64,000 nt of DNA. Source: Friedmanniella luteola (GTDB taxonomy: Bacteria; Actinomycetota; Actinomycetes; Propionibacteriales; Propionibacteriaceae). Within the stretch, counting starts at the first letter, position 1. Each line of letters starts with the position of its first letter. Shown here one piece after another: positions 8,170-15,943 of this stretch. The notes under the pieces were generated by a model. The model searched no databases, was not told where the DNA came from, and saw nothing but the letters and a program-made list of their open reading frames with translations. The DNA lies in the NCBI RefSeq assembly GCF_900105065.1, contig NZ_LT629749.1:1550001-1614000 (forward strand), in the 5' to 3' direction. Made by a program: the position numbers and the translations under genes.

Positions 8170-8838
8170 GTGAACAAGGCAGAGCTGGTCGAGGCGCTGG
8201 CGCAGCACTACGACGGCAGCAAGACCGAGGCGTCGCGGGCGCTCAACGCCGTCGTGCAGACCATCACCCGGTCCACGGTGGCGGGGGAGAAGGTCGCCAT
8301 CACCGGGTTCGGCGTGTTCGAGAAGGTCGAGCGGCCGGCCCGGATCGTGCGGAACCCCCGGACGGGGGAGCGCAAGGAGGCGCCGGCGACGTCGGTGCCC
8401 CGCTTCCGTGCCGGCACCGAGCTCAAGGCCTACGTGGCCGGGCAGCGCGAGCTGCCCGAGCTCAGCGCCGAGACGGCGGCCCCGGCCGCCCGGCCGACCC
8501 GGACCAGCACCCGCCGCCCTGCGGCCCCCGCGCCGGCCGCGGAGCAGGAGCCGCTCGTGGCGGCTCCGGCGGTGACCGAGGAGCCGCCGGCGAAGGCCGC
8601 GAGGAGCAGCCGGAAGGCGGGCGCCCCGGCGGTCGTCGCCGGGAAGAGCGCCGGGAAGAAGGCCGACGCCAGGGCGGTGGCCACGAAGGCGGTCAGCGCG
8701 AAGGCCGACAGCAAGAAGGCGGACAGCAAGAAGGCCGACGCCAAGAAGGCCGACAGCAAGAAGGCCGACAGCAAGAAGGCCGCCAAGAAGGCCGACGCCA
8801 AGAAGGTCGACGGGAAGAAGAGCGGCAAGAAGAAGTGA
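8170..8838 (+). CDS. hup: Nucleoid protein HU with long lysine-rich C-terminal tail
   Basis: 222 aa. Residues 1-90 are a standard HU domain (MNKAELVEALAQHYDGSKTE start; FGVFEKVERPARIVRNPRTG contains the DNA-bending beta-arm with the RNPRTG signature). Residues ~95-222 are an Ala/Pro then Lys-rich tail resembling eukaryotic histone H1, as in mycobacterial HupB and streptomycete HupS. The tail ends in eight near-identical ADSKK-type pentapeptides (about 179-218). It compacts DNA and probably binds it non-specifically through the tail. GTG start follows GAAGGGTGGGGACCAC. Single gene between leuD and the convergent cofC, with only 10 bp to the cofC stop. Confidence 0.93.
   Translation: MNKAELVEALAQHYDGSKTEASRALNAVVQTITRSTVAGEKVAITGFGVFEKVERPARIVRNPRTGERKEAPATSVPRFRAGTELKAYVAGQRELPELSAETAAPAARPTRTSTRRPAAPAPAAEQEPLVAAPAVTEEPPAKAARSSRKAGAPAVVAGKSAGKKADARAVATKAVSAKADSKKADSKKADAKKADSKKADSKKAAKKADAKKVDGKKSGKKK
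8704..8820 (+). repeat. 15-bp coding tandem repeat in the HU tail
   Basis: Eight copies of a 15-bp unit (consensus GCCGACAGCAAGAAG) encode A-D-S/A-K-K; the sixth copy lacks one codon (12 bp). The near-identical codons point to recent expansion by slippage or recombination, so copy number probably varies between strains. Confidence 0.85.
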
Positions 8839-8848
8839 CCGGCGTCGG

Positions 8849-9703
8849 CTAGAGCCAGGCCGACAGGACGACGCCGTCGGCGTGCACCGCGTGCAGCCGT
8901 TGGCCGATCCTCAGCGGCGTCCGCAGCCCGTCGACCGCCGCGTCGGGGAGCACCAGCCGGTGCCCCTCGGTGCTGACGGCGAGCGGGCGCCCCGCGTCGT
9001 CGGACCAGCCCGTCGTCGTCACGACGGTGCTCGTGGCGAGCCGGAGTGCACCGGGGACGAGCAGGGGCGTGGTCGCGGGCCCCAGGCCGAGCCCGGCGGC
9101 CGGGCCGAGGTCCACCTCGGTGTCGACGTCACAGCGCGCGTCCGGCACCCCGGTGCCGAGCCGGTCGTCGGTCAGCGGCACGGCGCCCGACTGGTGGTGC
9201 GCCGCCGCCGAGCGGCCCTGGAAGTGCGGGTCCAGCGGGACGCCGTGGGCGACGAGCATCGTGGTCCCCACCCCCGAGGCGTCGGCGAGGAAGGCCCGTC
9301 CACCGTCGACGGCGTCGAGCACGGTGCGCACGGACGCGGGCCGCAGGGCCGGCAGGTCACCCACGCAGCCGAGCACGGTCCGGTACCCCCGCGCCGCCGC
9401 GACCGCGGCGCCGCGGTCCAGGGCTCCGTTCATGCCGTGGGCCCCCGCCTCGGGGACCACCTCCACGTCCAGGCCGGCCCGGGCCAGCCGGCTGGCGAGC
9501 GCCGGCTGGTCGCTCACCACGAGGAGCAGGTCGACGGCCCCGCCCAGCGCCCGCAGGGTGTCGACGGCCATCGTCCAGGCCAGCCGACGGCGGAGCGGGT
9601 CGGGCAGCGTGCCCAGCCGCGACTTGGCGTGGGCGACGGGTTTCAGGGCCACGACGGCGGCCGCCGGACGCGGCGGCTGCACCGCCCCCGGGTCCGTGTC
9701 CAT
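8849..9703 (-). CDS. cofC: CofC/FbiD-type guanylyltransferase of coenzyme F420 synthesis, with C-terminal extension
   Basis: 284 aa. The core (about residues 10-215) is a small nucleotidyltransferase: VVALKPVAHAKSRLGTLP at the N-terminus, GAHGMNGALDRG, VLGCVGDLPALRP and the ending DVDTEVDL. CofC/FbiD activates phospholactate or phosphoenolpyruvate with GTP, the first step of F420 side-chain assembly. About 70 further residues (ending LHAVHADGVVLSAWL) follow the normal end of the family. Start placed at the ATG at 9703 because the core begins soon after; an upstream in-frame GTG adds 20 unlikely residues. Divergent from plsC-gpsA, its usual actinobacterial neighbours. Confidence 0.85.
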   Translation of the reverse strand: MDTDPGAVQPPRPAAAVVALKPVAHAKSRLGTLPDPLRRRLAWTMAVDTLRALGGAVDLLLVVSDQPALASRLARAGLDVEVVPEAGAHGMNGALDRGAAVAAARGYRTVLGCVGDLPALRPASVRTVLDAVDGGRAFLADASGVGTTMLVAHGVPLDPHFQGRSAAAHHQSGAVPLTDDRLGTGVPDARCDVDTEVDLGPAAGLGLGPATTPLLVPGALRLATSTVVTTTGWSDDAGRPLAVSTEGHRLVLPDAAVDGLRTPLRIGQRLHAVHADGVVLSAWL

Positions 9704-9729
9704 GATCAGGCGATGCTGCCACGATCCCG

Positions 9730-9735
9730 TAGGGT
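9730..9735 (+). promoter_or_regulatory. Candidate -10 (TAGGGT) for the plsC-gpsA operon
   Basis: TAGGGT lies 66 bp before the plsC ATG in the cofC/plsC divergent region. Fits the window's TANNNT pattern; would leave a leader of about 60 nt with AGAAGG at 9791-9796 as SD. No clear -35. Confidence 0.35.
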
Positions 9736-9801
9736 TGCCCCACCTCGGGGTGGGCCGGACCACCCGTGTGCGAGAGCTGGGTGATCGGGAAGAAGGTGGG
9801 C

Positions 9802-10581
9802 ATGGGCGACGCGGTGCAGTCGACGTCCGGGGCCGACCTGCCGCCGCTCTCCCAGGCCAACGCCGAACCCGGCGGGCGGATGATCTTCGGCGTCGTCAGC
9901 CTGCTGCACGCGATCATCGAGCCGCTCGTCGACCGCGACTGGCGTGAGCAGCAGAAGATCCCGGCCCGCGGCGGCGTCGTGCTGGTGGTGAACCACATCT
10001 CGAACGTCGACCCGCTGGCCGTCGGTCAGTTCGTCGCCTTCTCCGGCCGCTGGCCCCGCTTCCTGGCCAAGGAGTCGCTCTTCCGGATCCCCGTCGTCGG
10101 GGCCGTCATCCGGGCCTGCGGGCAGATCCCGGTGCGCCGCGGCACCGCCGCCGCCCAGGACGCGCTCGTCGAGGCGGTGCGGGCGGTGGACGCGGGCCGG
10201 GCCGTGGTCGTCTACGCCGAGGGCACCATCACCCTCGACCCCGACCTGTGGCCGATGCGCGGACGTACCGGGGCCGCGCGGATCGCCCTGAGCACCAGCG
10301 CCCCGGTGGTGCCGATCGGCCAGTGGGGGGCGCAGGACGTGATGTACGGCAAGCGGATCCACCTGCCGCACCTGCGGCCCCGCACGACCTTCCGGCTCCT
10401 CGTCGGGGACCCGGTCCCGCTGGACGACCTGCGGGGGCAGCCGTTGACCACGGCCGTGCTCACCGAGGCCACCGACCGGATCATGGCCGCCGTCACCGCC
10501 CTGGTGGCCGAGCTGCGCGGCGAGCAGCCGCCGGCCGAGCGGTTCGACCCGCGCGCCGTCACCGCGGGGGTGCGCCGATGA
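9802..10581 (+). CDS. plsC: 1-acyl-sn-glycerol-3-phosphate acyltransferase family protein
   Basis: 259 aa. The acyltransferase motif H-x4-D is present as NHISNVD near residue 64, the second motif as VYAEGT near residue 137, and the phosphate-binding arginine region as GQIPVRRG. It transfers an acyl chain to lysophosphatidate at the inner membrane face during phospholipid synthesis. The start at 9802 is preceded by AGAAGG at 5-nt spacing; an in-frame upstream ATG at 9766 is possible but lacks conservation. Its TGA overlaps the gpsA ATG (ATGA), joining acyl transfer with glycerol-3-phosphate supply. The paralogue's exact substrate is not known. Confidence 0.9.
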   Translation: MGDAVQSTSGADLPPLSQANAEPGGRMIFGVVSLLHAIIEPLVDRDWREQQKIPARGGVVLVVNHISNVDPLAVGQFVAFSGRWPRFLAKESLFRIPVVGAVIRACGQIPVRRGTAAAQDALVEAVRAVDAGRAVVVYAEGTITLDPDLWPMRGRTGAARIALSTSAPVVPIGQWGAQDVMYGKRIHLPHLRPRTTFRLLVGDPVPLDDLRGQPLTTAVLTEATDRIMAAVTALVAELRGEQPPAERFDPRAVTAGVRR

Positions 10582-11597
10582 GCGACGTGGTGACCGGACG
10601 TCCCGCCAAGATCGCGGTGATGGGCTCCGGGTCGTGGGGGACCGCCTTCGCCCTGGTGCTGTCCGACGCCGGCAACGACGTGACGCTGTGGGCCCGGCGA
10701 CCGGAGCTGGCCGCCGCGATCAACGCCGAGCACCGCAACCCGGACTACTTCCCGAGCGTGGAGCTGCCGCCGGCGCTGCGGGCGGTCAGCGACCCGGACG
10801 AGGCGATGGTGGACGCGGAGTTCGTCGTCCTCGGCGTGCCGTCGCAGTCGCTGCGCACCAACCTCAGCCACTGGCCCATCCCGCGCGACGCCGTCGTCGT
10901 CAGCCTGGCCAAGGGCATCGAGCTGGGCACCGGGCTGCGGATGAGCGAGGTCGTCGCCCAGGCGGGCGGCATCGAGGCCGACCGGATCGCCGTCGTGACC
11001 GGCCCCAACCTGGCGCGCGAGATCGCCGAGCGGCAGCCGTCGGCCAGCGTGGTCGCGAGCACCGCGGAGGAGACGGCGGCCGCGCTGCAGCGGGTCTGCC
11101 ACACGCCGCGGTTCCGCGCCTACACCAACACCGACGTGATCGGCTGCGAGCTGGGCGGCGCGACGAAGAACGTCATCGCCCTCGCCGTCGGGATGGCCGT
11201 CGGCCTCGGCTTCGGCGCCAACGCCACCGCGTCGGTGATCACCCGCGGGCTCGCCGAGATCTCCCGGCTGGGGCAGGCGCTGGGTGCCGACCCGTACACC
11301 TTCTCGGGTCTCGCCGGCCTCGGCGACCTCGTCGCCACGTGCTCCTCCCCGCTGTCGCGCAACCGCACCTTCGGCGAGGAGCTCGGCCGCGGCCGCAGCG
11401 TCGCCGAGATCAGCGCGTCCACCCGGCAGGTGGCCGAGGGCGTGAAGTCCTGCGCCTCCATCCAGGCCCTCGCTGCCACGCACGGCGTCGAGATGCCGAT
11501 CGTGGAGAACGTCGCCGCCGTCATCGCCGGCGAGCTCACCCCCGCCGGCCTGATGACGACCCTGATGTCCCGCTCGGCGAAGCCGGAGCGCTACTGA
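10578..11597 (+). CDS. gpsA: Glycerol-3-phosphate dehydrogenase [NAD(P)+]
   Basis: 339 aa, standard length. Rossmann motif AVMGSGSWGTAFA near residue 15, the substrate/catalytic segment GCELGGATKNVIALA with the conserved Lys near residue 198, and FSGLAGLGDLVATC. Reduces dihydroxyacetone phosphate to sn-glycerol-3-phosphate, the backbone for phospholipids. ATGA overlap with plsC makes this a two-gene operon, the usual actinobacterial arrangement. Nothing unusual in the protein; the novelty lies just downstream, where a palindromic repeat begins 11 bp after the stop. Confidence 0.97.
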   Translation: MSDVVTGRPAKIAVMGSGSWGTAFALVLSDAGNDVTLWARRPELAAAINAEHRNPDYFPSVELPPALRAVSDPDEAMVDAEFVVLGVPSQSLRTNLSHWPIPRDAVVVSLAKGIELGTGLRMSEVVAQAGGIEADRIAVVTGPNLAREIAERQPSASVVASTAEETAAALQRVCHTPRFRAYTNTDVIGCELGGATKNVIALAVGMAVGLGFGANATASVITRGLAEISRLGQALGADPYTFSGLAGLGDLVATCSSPLSRNRTFGEELGRGRSVAEISASTRQVAEGVKSCASIQALAATHGVEMPIVENVAAVIAGELTPAGLMTTLMSRSAKPERY

Positions 11598-11607
11598 CCC
11601 GCGAGCC

Positions 11608-11656
11608 CTCAAGCCGTGAACGAACTTCGACTAGACGACGAGTTCGGCCACACCTT
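11608..11656. repeat. Left copy of a palindromic repeat bracketing the AbiEi-like gene
   Basis: CTCAAGCCGTGAACGAACTT (11608-11627) recurs exactly at 12653-12672. After one mismatch, GACTAGACG also matches the reverse complement of the right copy's centre, so this is the same roughly 48-bp element with a decayed right half. That half overlaps the 3' end of the AbiEi-like gene and contains its stop codon. A short stem CGAACT/AGTTCG (11621-11626, 11641-11646) remains. Confidence 0.8.
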
Positions 11657-12587
11657 GCGGGCAGCGGGGGCAGGGGCTGAGCCAGCCCGACCACCCGCGC
11701 AACCGGAGGGCCGACGCCACCTGGTAGGCGACCGAGCACGGCCGGCCGGCCACGTCGGCGGTGCCGTAGCGCAGCGTCATCTCCCCGGCCAGCGCGGTCC
11801 GGTTGTCGCGGCGCATGTCGCGGAAGTGCCCGTCGCCCTCGTGCCCCAGCCGCCCGTCGAGCTCGACGACCAGCCCGTGGCGGTAGACCACGTCACGGCG
11901 GAACGGCAGGCCCGAGCGGTTCTGGCGGTCGCCGCGGGGAAGGTCGTGCGCCCGCTCGACGTCGCGGAGGTACCGCACCTCGAGCGGTGACTCGGCCCCG
12001 GCCGCGACGTCGACCAGCAGCTCCTCCAGCAGCTGACGGTGCCGCGCCCGGCGGCGGCCGTCCAGGGCCCGCCGCAGCTGGGCAGCACTGGTCCGGCGGC
12101 CCCCGACGGCGTCGGTGACGAGGCCGACGGCACGGGACGGCGTGCTGCCGTCGCAGAGATCGAGCACCGTGTCCTCGACCGAGGTCCGGGGCGGCGAGCC
12201 CACCGACGCCCCGCGGACCCCGACCGCCTCACGCCGGAAGTGCCAGGGCCGGCGGTCACGCGTGACCGCGTGCTCCGGGACGAGCACGAGGATCTGCGCC
12301 GGTGCCGCCGGGAGCAGGCCGTGCAGGTACCCGGCCGCCGCTCCGCCGATCCGCGCGTCCTGCCCGCCCAGCAGCACACCGCCCCAGGCCAGCGCGCGCC
12401 ACTCGGGCGGCCCGGGTGCTGCGAGGTAGAGCGAGCGCGTCAGGCGCTGCCAGCGCCCGGACAGCCCGAGCCGGTACAACGCCTGGCTGGACAACCCCGC
12501 GGCCTGCGTCTGGGCCGCCGTGACCACGCCGTCCTGCTGGGCGGCGAGAGCGAGCAGCTGGGCATCGGGCTCCTGGCGCGGCAGCAT
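11631..12587 (-). CDS. AbiEi-like (type IV TA) domain protein with C-terminal DUF559/Vsr-like nuclease fold
   Basis: 318 aa from the ATG at 12587. The N-terminus (LLALAAQQDGVVTAAQTQAAGLS) is the winged-helix 'AbiEi antitoxin, N-terminal' domain; the C-terminus (FRRDVVYRHGLVVELDGRLGH then RDMRRDNRTALAGEMTLRYG) resembles the DUF559/Vsr endonuclease-like fold with ELDG and RD-R-N residues. Such stand-alone two-domain proteins are common in Actinobacteria, usually without a toxin partner; none is visible here. A TTG start at 12647 would add 20 residues. It is bracketed by two copies of one palindromic element and interrupts an otherwise conserved housekeeping block, which suggests acquisition. 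Confidence 0.75.
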   Translation of the reverse strand: MLPRQEPDAQLLALAAQQDGVVTAAQTQAAGLSSQALYRLGLSGRWQRLTRSLYLAAPGPPEWRALAWGGVLLGGQDARIGGAAAGYLHGLLPAAPAQILVLVPEHAVTRDRRPWHFRREAVGVRGASVGSPPRTSVEDTVLDLCDGSTPSRAVGLVTDAVGGRRTSAAQLRRALDGRRRARHRQLLEELLVDVAAGAESPLEVRYLRDVERAHDLPRGDRQNRSGLPFRRDVVYRHGLVVELDGRLGHEGDGHFRDMRRDNRTALAGEMTLRYGTADVAGRPCSVAYQVASALRLRGWSGWLSPCPRCPQGVAELVV

Positions 12588-12638
12588 CTCGCCAGCCTGG
12601 GAGCGCGGGACGCCGACGGCGGAGGTCAGACCTCGATC

Positions 12639-12647
12639 TGTGGACAA
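12639..12647 (-). promoter_or_regulatory. Perfect DnaA-box 9-mer (TTGTCCACA)
   Basis: The minus strand reads TTGTCCACA exactly, the actinobacterial DnaA-box consensus. A lone box is expected by chance at some frequency; its position at the edge of the palindrome-bracketed gene may be coincidence. Confidence 0.35.
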
Positions 12648-12652
12648 CTCCG

Positions 12653-12702
12653 CTCAAGCCGTGAACGAACTTGGCGTCTAGTCCAAGTTCGTTCACGGCT
12701 TG
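12653..12702. repeat. Right copy: perfect 20-bp inverted repeat with 8-nt loop
   Basis: Positions 12655-12674 pair perfectly with 12683-12702 around the loop CGTCTAGT. The left arm is part of the exact 20-bp repeat also found at 11608-11627. It lies between the start of the AbiEi-like gene and the stop of the trans-sulfuration gene (12718), so it could act as a terminator for neither or both; there is no T-run. Best described as an extragenic palindromic repeat. Confidence 0.9.
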
Positions 12703-12717
12703 CCGGGGACAGGAGGG

Positions 12718-13866
12718 TCAGGCCAGGGAGTCCAGCGCCTGGGCGAGGTCGGCCCAGAGGTCCTCGACGTGCTCGATGCCGACGCTGAGCCGGACCAGGC
12801 CCTCGGGGACGCCGGCCAGCTCCCCGGCCCAGCGGCGGCGGCGCTCGAAGCTGGACTCGACGCCGCCCAGGCTGGTGGCGAAGACCCAGATCTTCGCCGC
12901 GTCGACGAAGGCGTCGGCGGTGGCCGCATCGGCCAGGTCGACCGAGATCAGCGAGCCGAAGCCGGACATCGTCGCGGCGGCGCGGTCGTGGCCCGGGTCG
13001 TCGGGCAGGCCGGGGAAGCGGACGCGCTGCACGGCCGGGTGCCCGGCCAGCCGCTCGGCCAGCACCTGGGCGTTGGCCTGCGCCCGCTCCAGCCGCAGCG
13101 GCAGCGTCCGCAGGCCGCGGAGCGCCAGGTAGGCCTCCATGGTGCCGGGCGTCGCCCCGCGGGCGCTGCGGCCGGCGAGGAGCTGGCGGAACAGGTCCTC
13201 GTCGGTCGTCTGCACGACCAGGGCGCCCAGCAGGGCGTCGGAGTGGCCGGCGATGAACTTGGTGACCGCGTGCAGGACGATGTCCGCGCCGACGGCGAGC
13301 GGCTGCTGCAGCAGCGGGGTGGCGAAGGTGTTGTCGACGACCAGCCGCACCTTCCCGGCCAGTGCGGCGCCGAGGGCCGGCAGGTCCGCGACCTCGATGG
13401 TCGGGTTCGTCGGCGACTCGAGCCACACCAAGTCGGCCCCCTCCGCCGCGGCCAGCACGGCGTCGGTGTCGGCGACGTCGACCTTGCGCAGCGTCCAGCC
13501 GTCCTGGGCGGCGCGGGCGTCGATCGACGCGGCCACCCCCAGGTAGCAGTTGTAGGGCAGCACGATCGTGCTGCCTGGGGCGAGCAGGTCCAGCACGGCG
13601 TGCGCGGCCGCCATCCCCGAGGAGAAGGTCAGCGCCCGGCCGCCCTCCAGGGCTCCGATGCCGTCCTCCAGCGCCTGCCACGTCGGGTTGCCGTACCGGC
13701 CGTAGCCCAGCGAGCCGGACGTGGTGTCGTGGTCGCCGACGTAGGTCGCGGCGAAGGTCACCGGGGTGTTCAGCGGGGCGTCGACGACGCGGGCCGGCCG
13801 GCCGACGGTCACCGCCACCGTCTCGGGGTGCAGGCGCTCGGGGTGCGGCGCGGGCTCAGAGGTCAT
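12718..13866 (-). CDS. Cystathionine gamma-synthase/lyase-type PLP enzyme
   Basis: 382 aa, Cys/Met-metabolism PLP family. PLP lysine is K203 in HAVTKFIAGHSD; the N-terminal motif LGYGRYGNPTW and the cofactor-stacking GSTIVLPYNCYLG are present, as is WLESPTNPTIEV. These enzymes make or break cystathionine in the trans-sulfuration branch between cysteine and homocysteine. The sequence alone does not separate synthase (metB) from lyase. ATG at 13866 chosen over a GTG/ATG 24 bp upstream. Divergent from ddl, monocistronic. Confidence 0.88.
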   Translation of the reverse strand: MTSEPAPHPERLHPETVAVTVGRPARVVDAPLNTPVTFAATYVGDHDTTSGSLGYGRYGNPTWQALEDGIGALEGGRALTFSSGMAAAHAVLDLLAPGSTIVLPYNCYLGVAASIDARAAQDGWTLRKVDVADTDAVLAAAEGADLVWLESPTNPTIEVADLPALGAALAGKVRLVVDNTFATPLLQQPLAVGADIVLHAVTKFIAGHSDALLGALVVQTTDEDLFRQLLAGRSARGATPGTMEAYLALRGLRTLPLRLERAQANAQVLAERLAGHPAVQRVRFPGLPDDPGHDRAAATMSGFGSLISVDLADAATADAFVDAAKIWVFATSLGGVESSFERRRRWAGELAGVPEGLVRLSVGIEHVEDLWADLAQALDSLA

Positions 13867-13913
13867 GGTCCTAGTCTCGCGCGTCGCCACCGGGTCGGCT
13901 CACGCGCCGCCGG

Positions 13914-13919
13914 TAGGGT
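13914..13919 (+). promoter_or_regulatory. Candidate -10 (TAGGGT) for ddl
   Basis: TAGGGT lies 34 bp before the ddl ATG, leaving a short leader with the SD ACGAGGGG. No convincing -35. Confidence 0.4.
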
Positions 13920-13953
13920 CGGGGGCCGAGCCACGCCACGACGAGGGGTACCC

Positions 13954-15114
<1,161 letters not shown>

Positions 15115-15136
15115 CCACCGGACCCGGGGACCGGCC

Positions 15137-15607
15137 TCAGCGGCAGGGTCGCTCCAGCGGGTCGTGCGCCCCCACCGCCGCGGCCAGGTCGACCAGCACG
15201 TCCACCTCGGGCGCGTAGCCGGCGGGCACCCCGACCTCGACGAAGGCAGCCCGGCCGATCGTGGTGAACAGCGTCCCGCCGTCGGCCGGCTCCCGGAACC
15301 AGCCGACGCCGTCGACCTCGACGCACTCGCTGGTCGCCGTCAGCCCGGGCGGGGCCGGCACGCCGCAGCGCAGCACGATGGCCGGGTCACCCCAGGCCCG
15401 GCTGAGCGTCCCGGGGCGGGTCGGCCGGGTCGTGGACTCCAGCACCTGGTCGGGCAGGGCGGCGAGCACCGCGTCACAGGTCGCGCGGGTGGCCGGGTCG
15501 GGCGTCGGTTCGGGCACCTGCACCGCGCCGGCGCAGCCGCTCAGCAGCAGCGCCGCGACGACGGCCGGCAGGGCGGCGGGCGAGCGGGGGAGGGCGCGCG
15601 ACCTCAC
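15137..15607 (-). CDS. DUF3515-family lipoprotein
   Basis: 156 aa. N-terminal signal with lipobox: RSRALPRSPAAL then hydrophobic VVAALLLSGC, lipidation Cys at residue 25. The mature part has paired cysteines (ATCDAVLAALP, VLRCGVPAP, SECVEV) typical of DUF3515, an actinobacterial exported family of unknown function. GTG start chosen because it overlaps the stop of the upstream Lrp-type gene (GTGA) and gives a complete lipoprotein signal. Cell-envelope location is confident; function is unknown. Confidence 0.85.
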   Translation of the reverse strand: MRSRALPRSPAALPAVVAALLLSGCAGAVQVPEPTPDPATRATCDAVLAALPDQVLESTTRPTRPGTLSRAWGDPAIVLRCGVPAPPGLTATSECVEVDGVGWFREPADGGTLFTTIGRAAFVEVGVPAGYAPEVDVLVDLAAAVGAHDPLERPCR

Positions 15608-15840
15608 ATGTGGACGACGGGGCAGGTGACGGTCCGCGTGATGCCCGGGATCGCCTGCACGTGCGCCAGCACCAGCTGGCCGAGGGCGTCGACGCTGGCC
15701 GCCTCCGCCCGGACGATCACGTCGTAGGGCCCGGTGACGTCCTCGGAGCGGACCACCCCGTCGACGGCGCCGATCGCGCGGGCCACCTCGCCGGCCTTGC
15801 CGACTGCGGTCTGGACCAGGATGTAGGCCTGCACGACCAT
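15604..15840 (-). CDS. Single-domain Lrp/AsnC ligand-binding (RAM) protein
   Basis: 78 aa. The whole protein is one AsnC/Lrp C-terminal RAM domain (AYILVQTAVGKAGEVARAIG, GPYDVIVRAEAASVDALGQLV) without the DNA-binding domain. Stand-alone RAM proteins bind amino acids and are thought to modulate full-length Lrp proteins by mixed assembly. Its stop overlaps the GTG of the DUF3515 lipoprotein gene, so the two are co-expressed, an arrangement retained across actinobacteria near thiL. ATG preceded by GGGAACCCCC, a weak SD. Confidence 0.85.
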   Translation of the reverse strand: MVVQAYILVQTAVGKAGEVARAIGAVDGVVRSEDVTGPYDVIVRAEAASVDALGQLVLAHVQAIPGITRTVTCPVVHM

Positions 15841-15877
15841 GGGGGTTCCCTTCGCCGATGTCCTCCGGGACGGACGC

Positions 15878-15883
15878 TACCCT
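15878..15883 (+). promoter_or_regulatory. -10 element TACCCT, 6 nt before the thiL leader ORF
   Basis: TACCCT is followed by 6 nt and then ATG at 15890, the leaderless arrangement repeated in this window. It would start the transcript at the leader ORF, about 50 nt before thiL. Confidence 0.5.
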
Positions 15884-15889
15884 CGCCGG

Positions 15890-15943
15890 ATGCGTCACCG
15901 TACCCCCTGGAACCCCTGCGTGACCGGCCAGGACCCGCGATGA
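15890..15943 (+). CDS. Possible 17-aa leaderless leader peptide coupled to thiL
   Basis: ATG at 15890 opens 17 codons (MRHRTPWNPCVTGQDPR) and ends with a TGA that overlaps the thiL ATG (ATGA). It lies 6 nt after a TACCCT -10, so ribosomes could load on the leaderless 5' end and reinitiate on thiL. The peptide is not recognisable. It may be only a coupling device or a coincidence; proof would need conservation or ribosome profiling. Confidence 0.4.
   Translation: MRHRTPWNPCVTGQDPR

Noticed and set aside
12256-12696. 146-codon minus-strand frame at the right palindrome
   Set aside because: Overlaps the AbiEi-like gene in another frame and starts inside the inverted repeat; Arg/Ala/Gly-rich, no domain.
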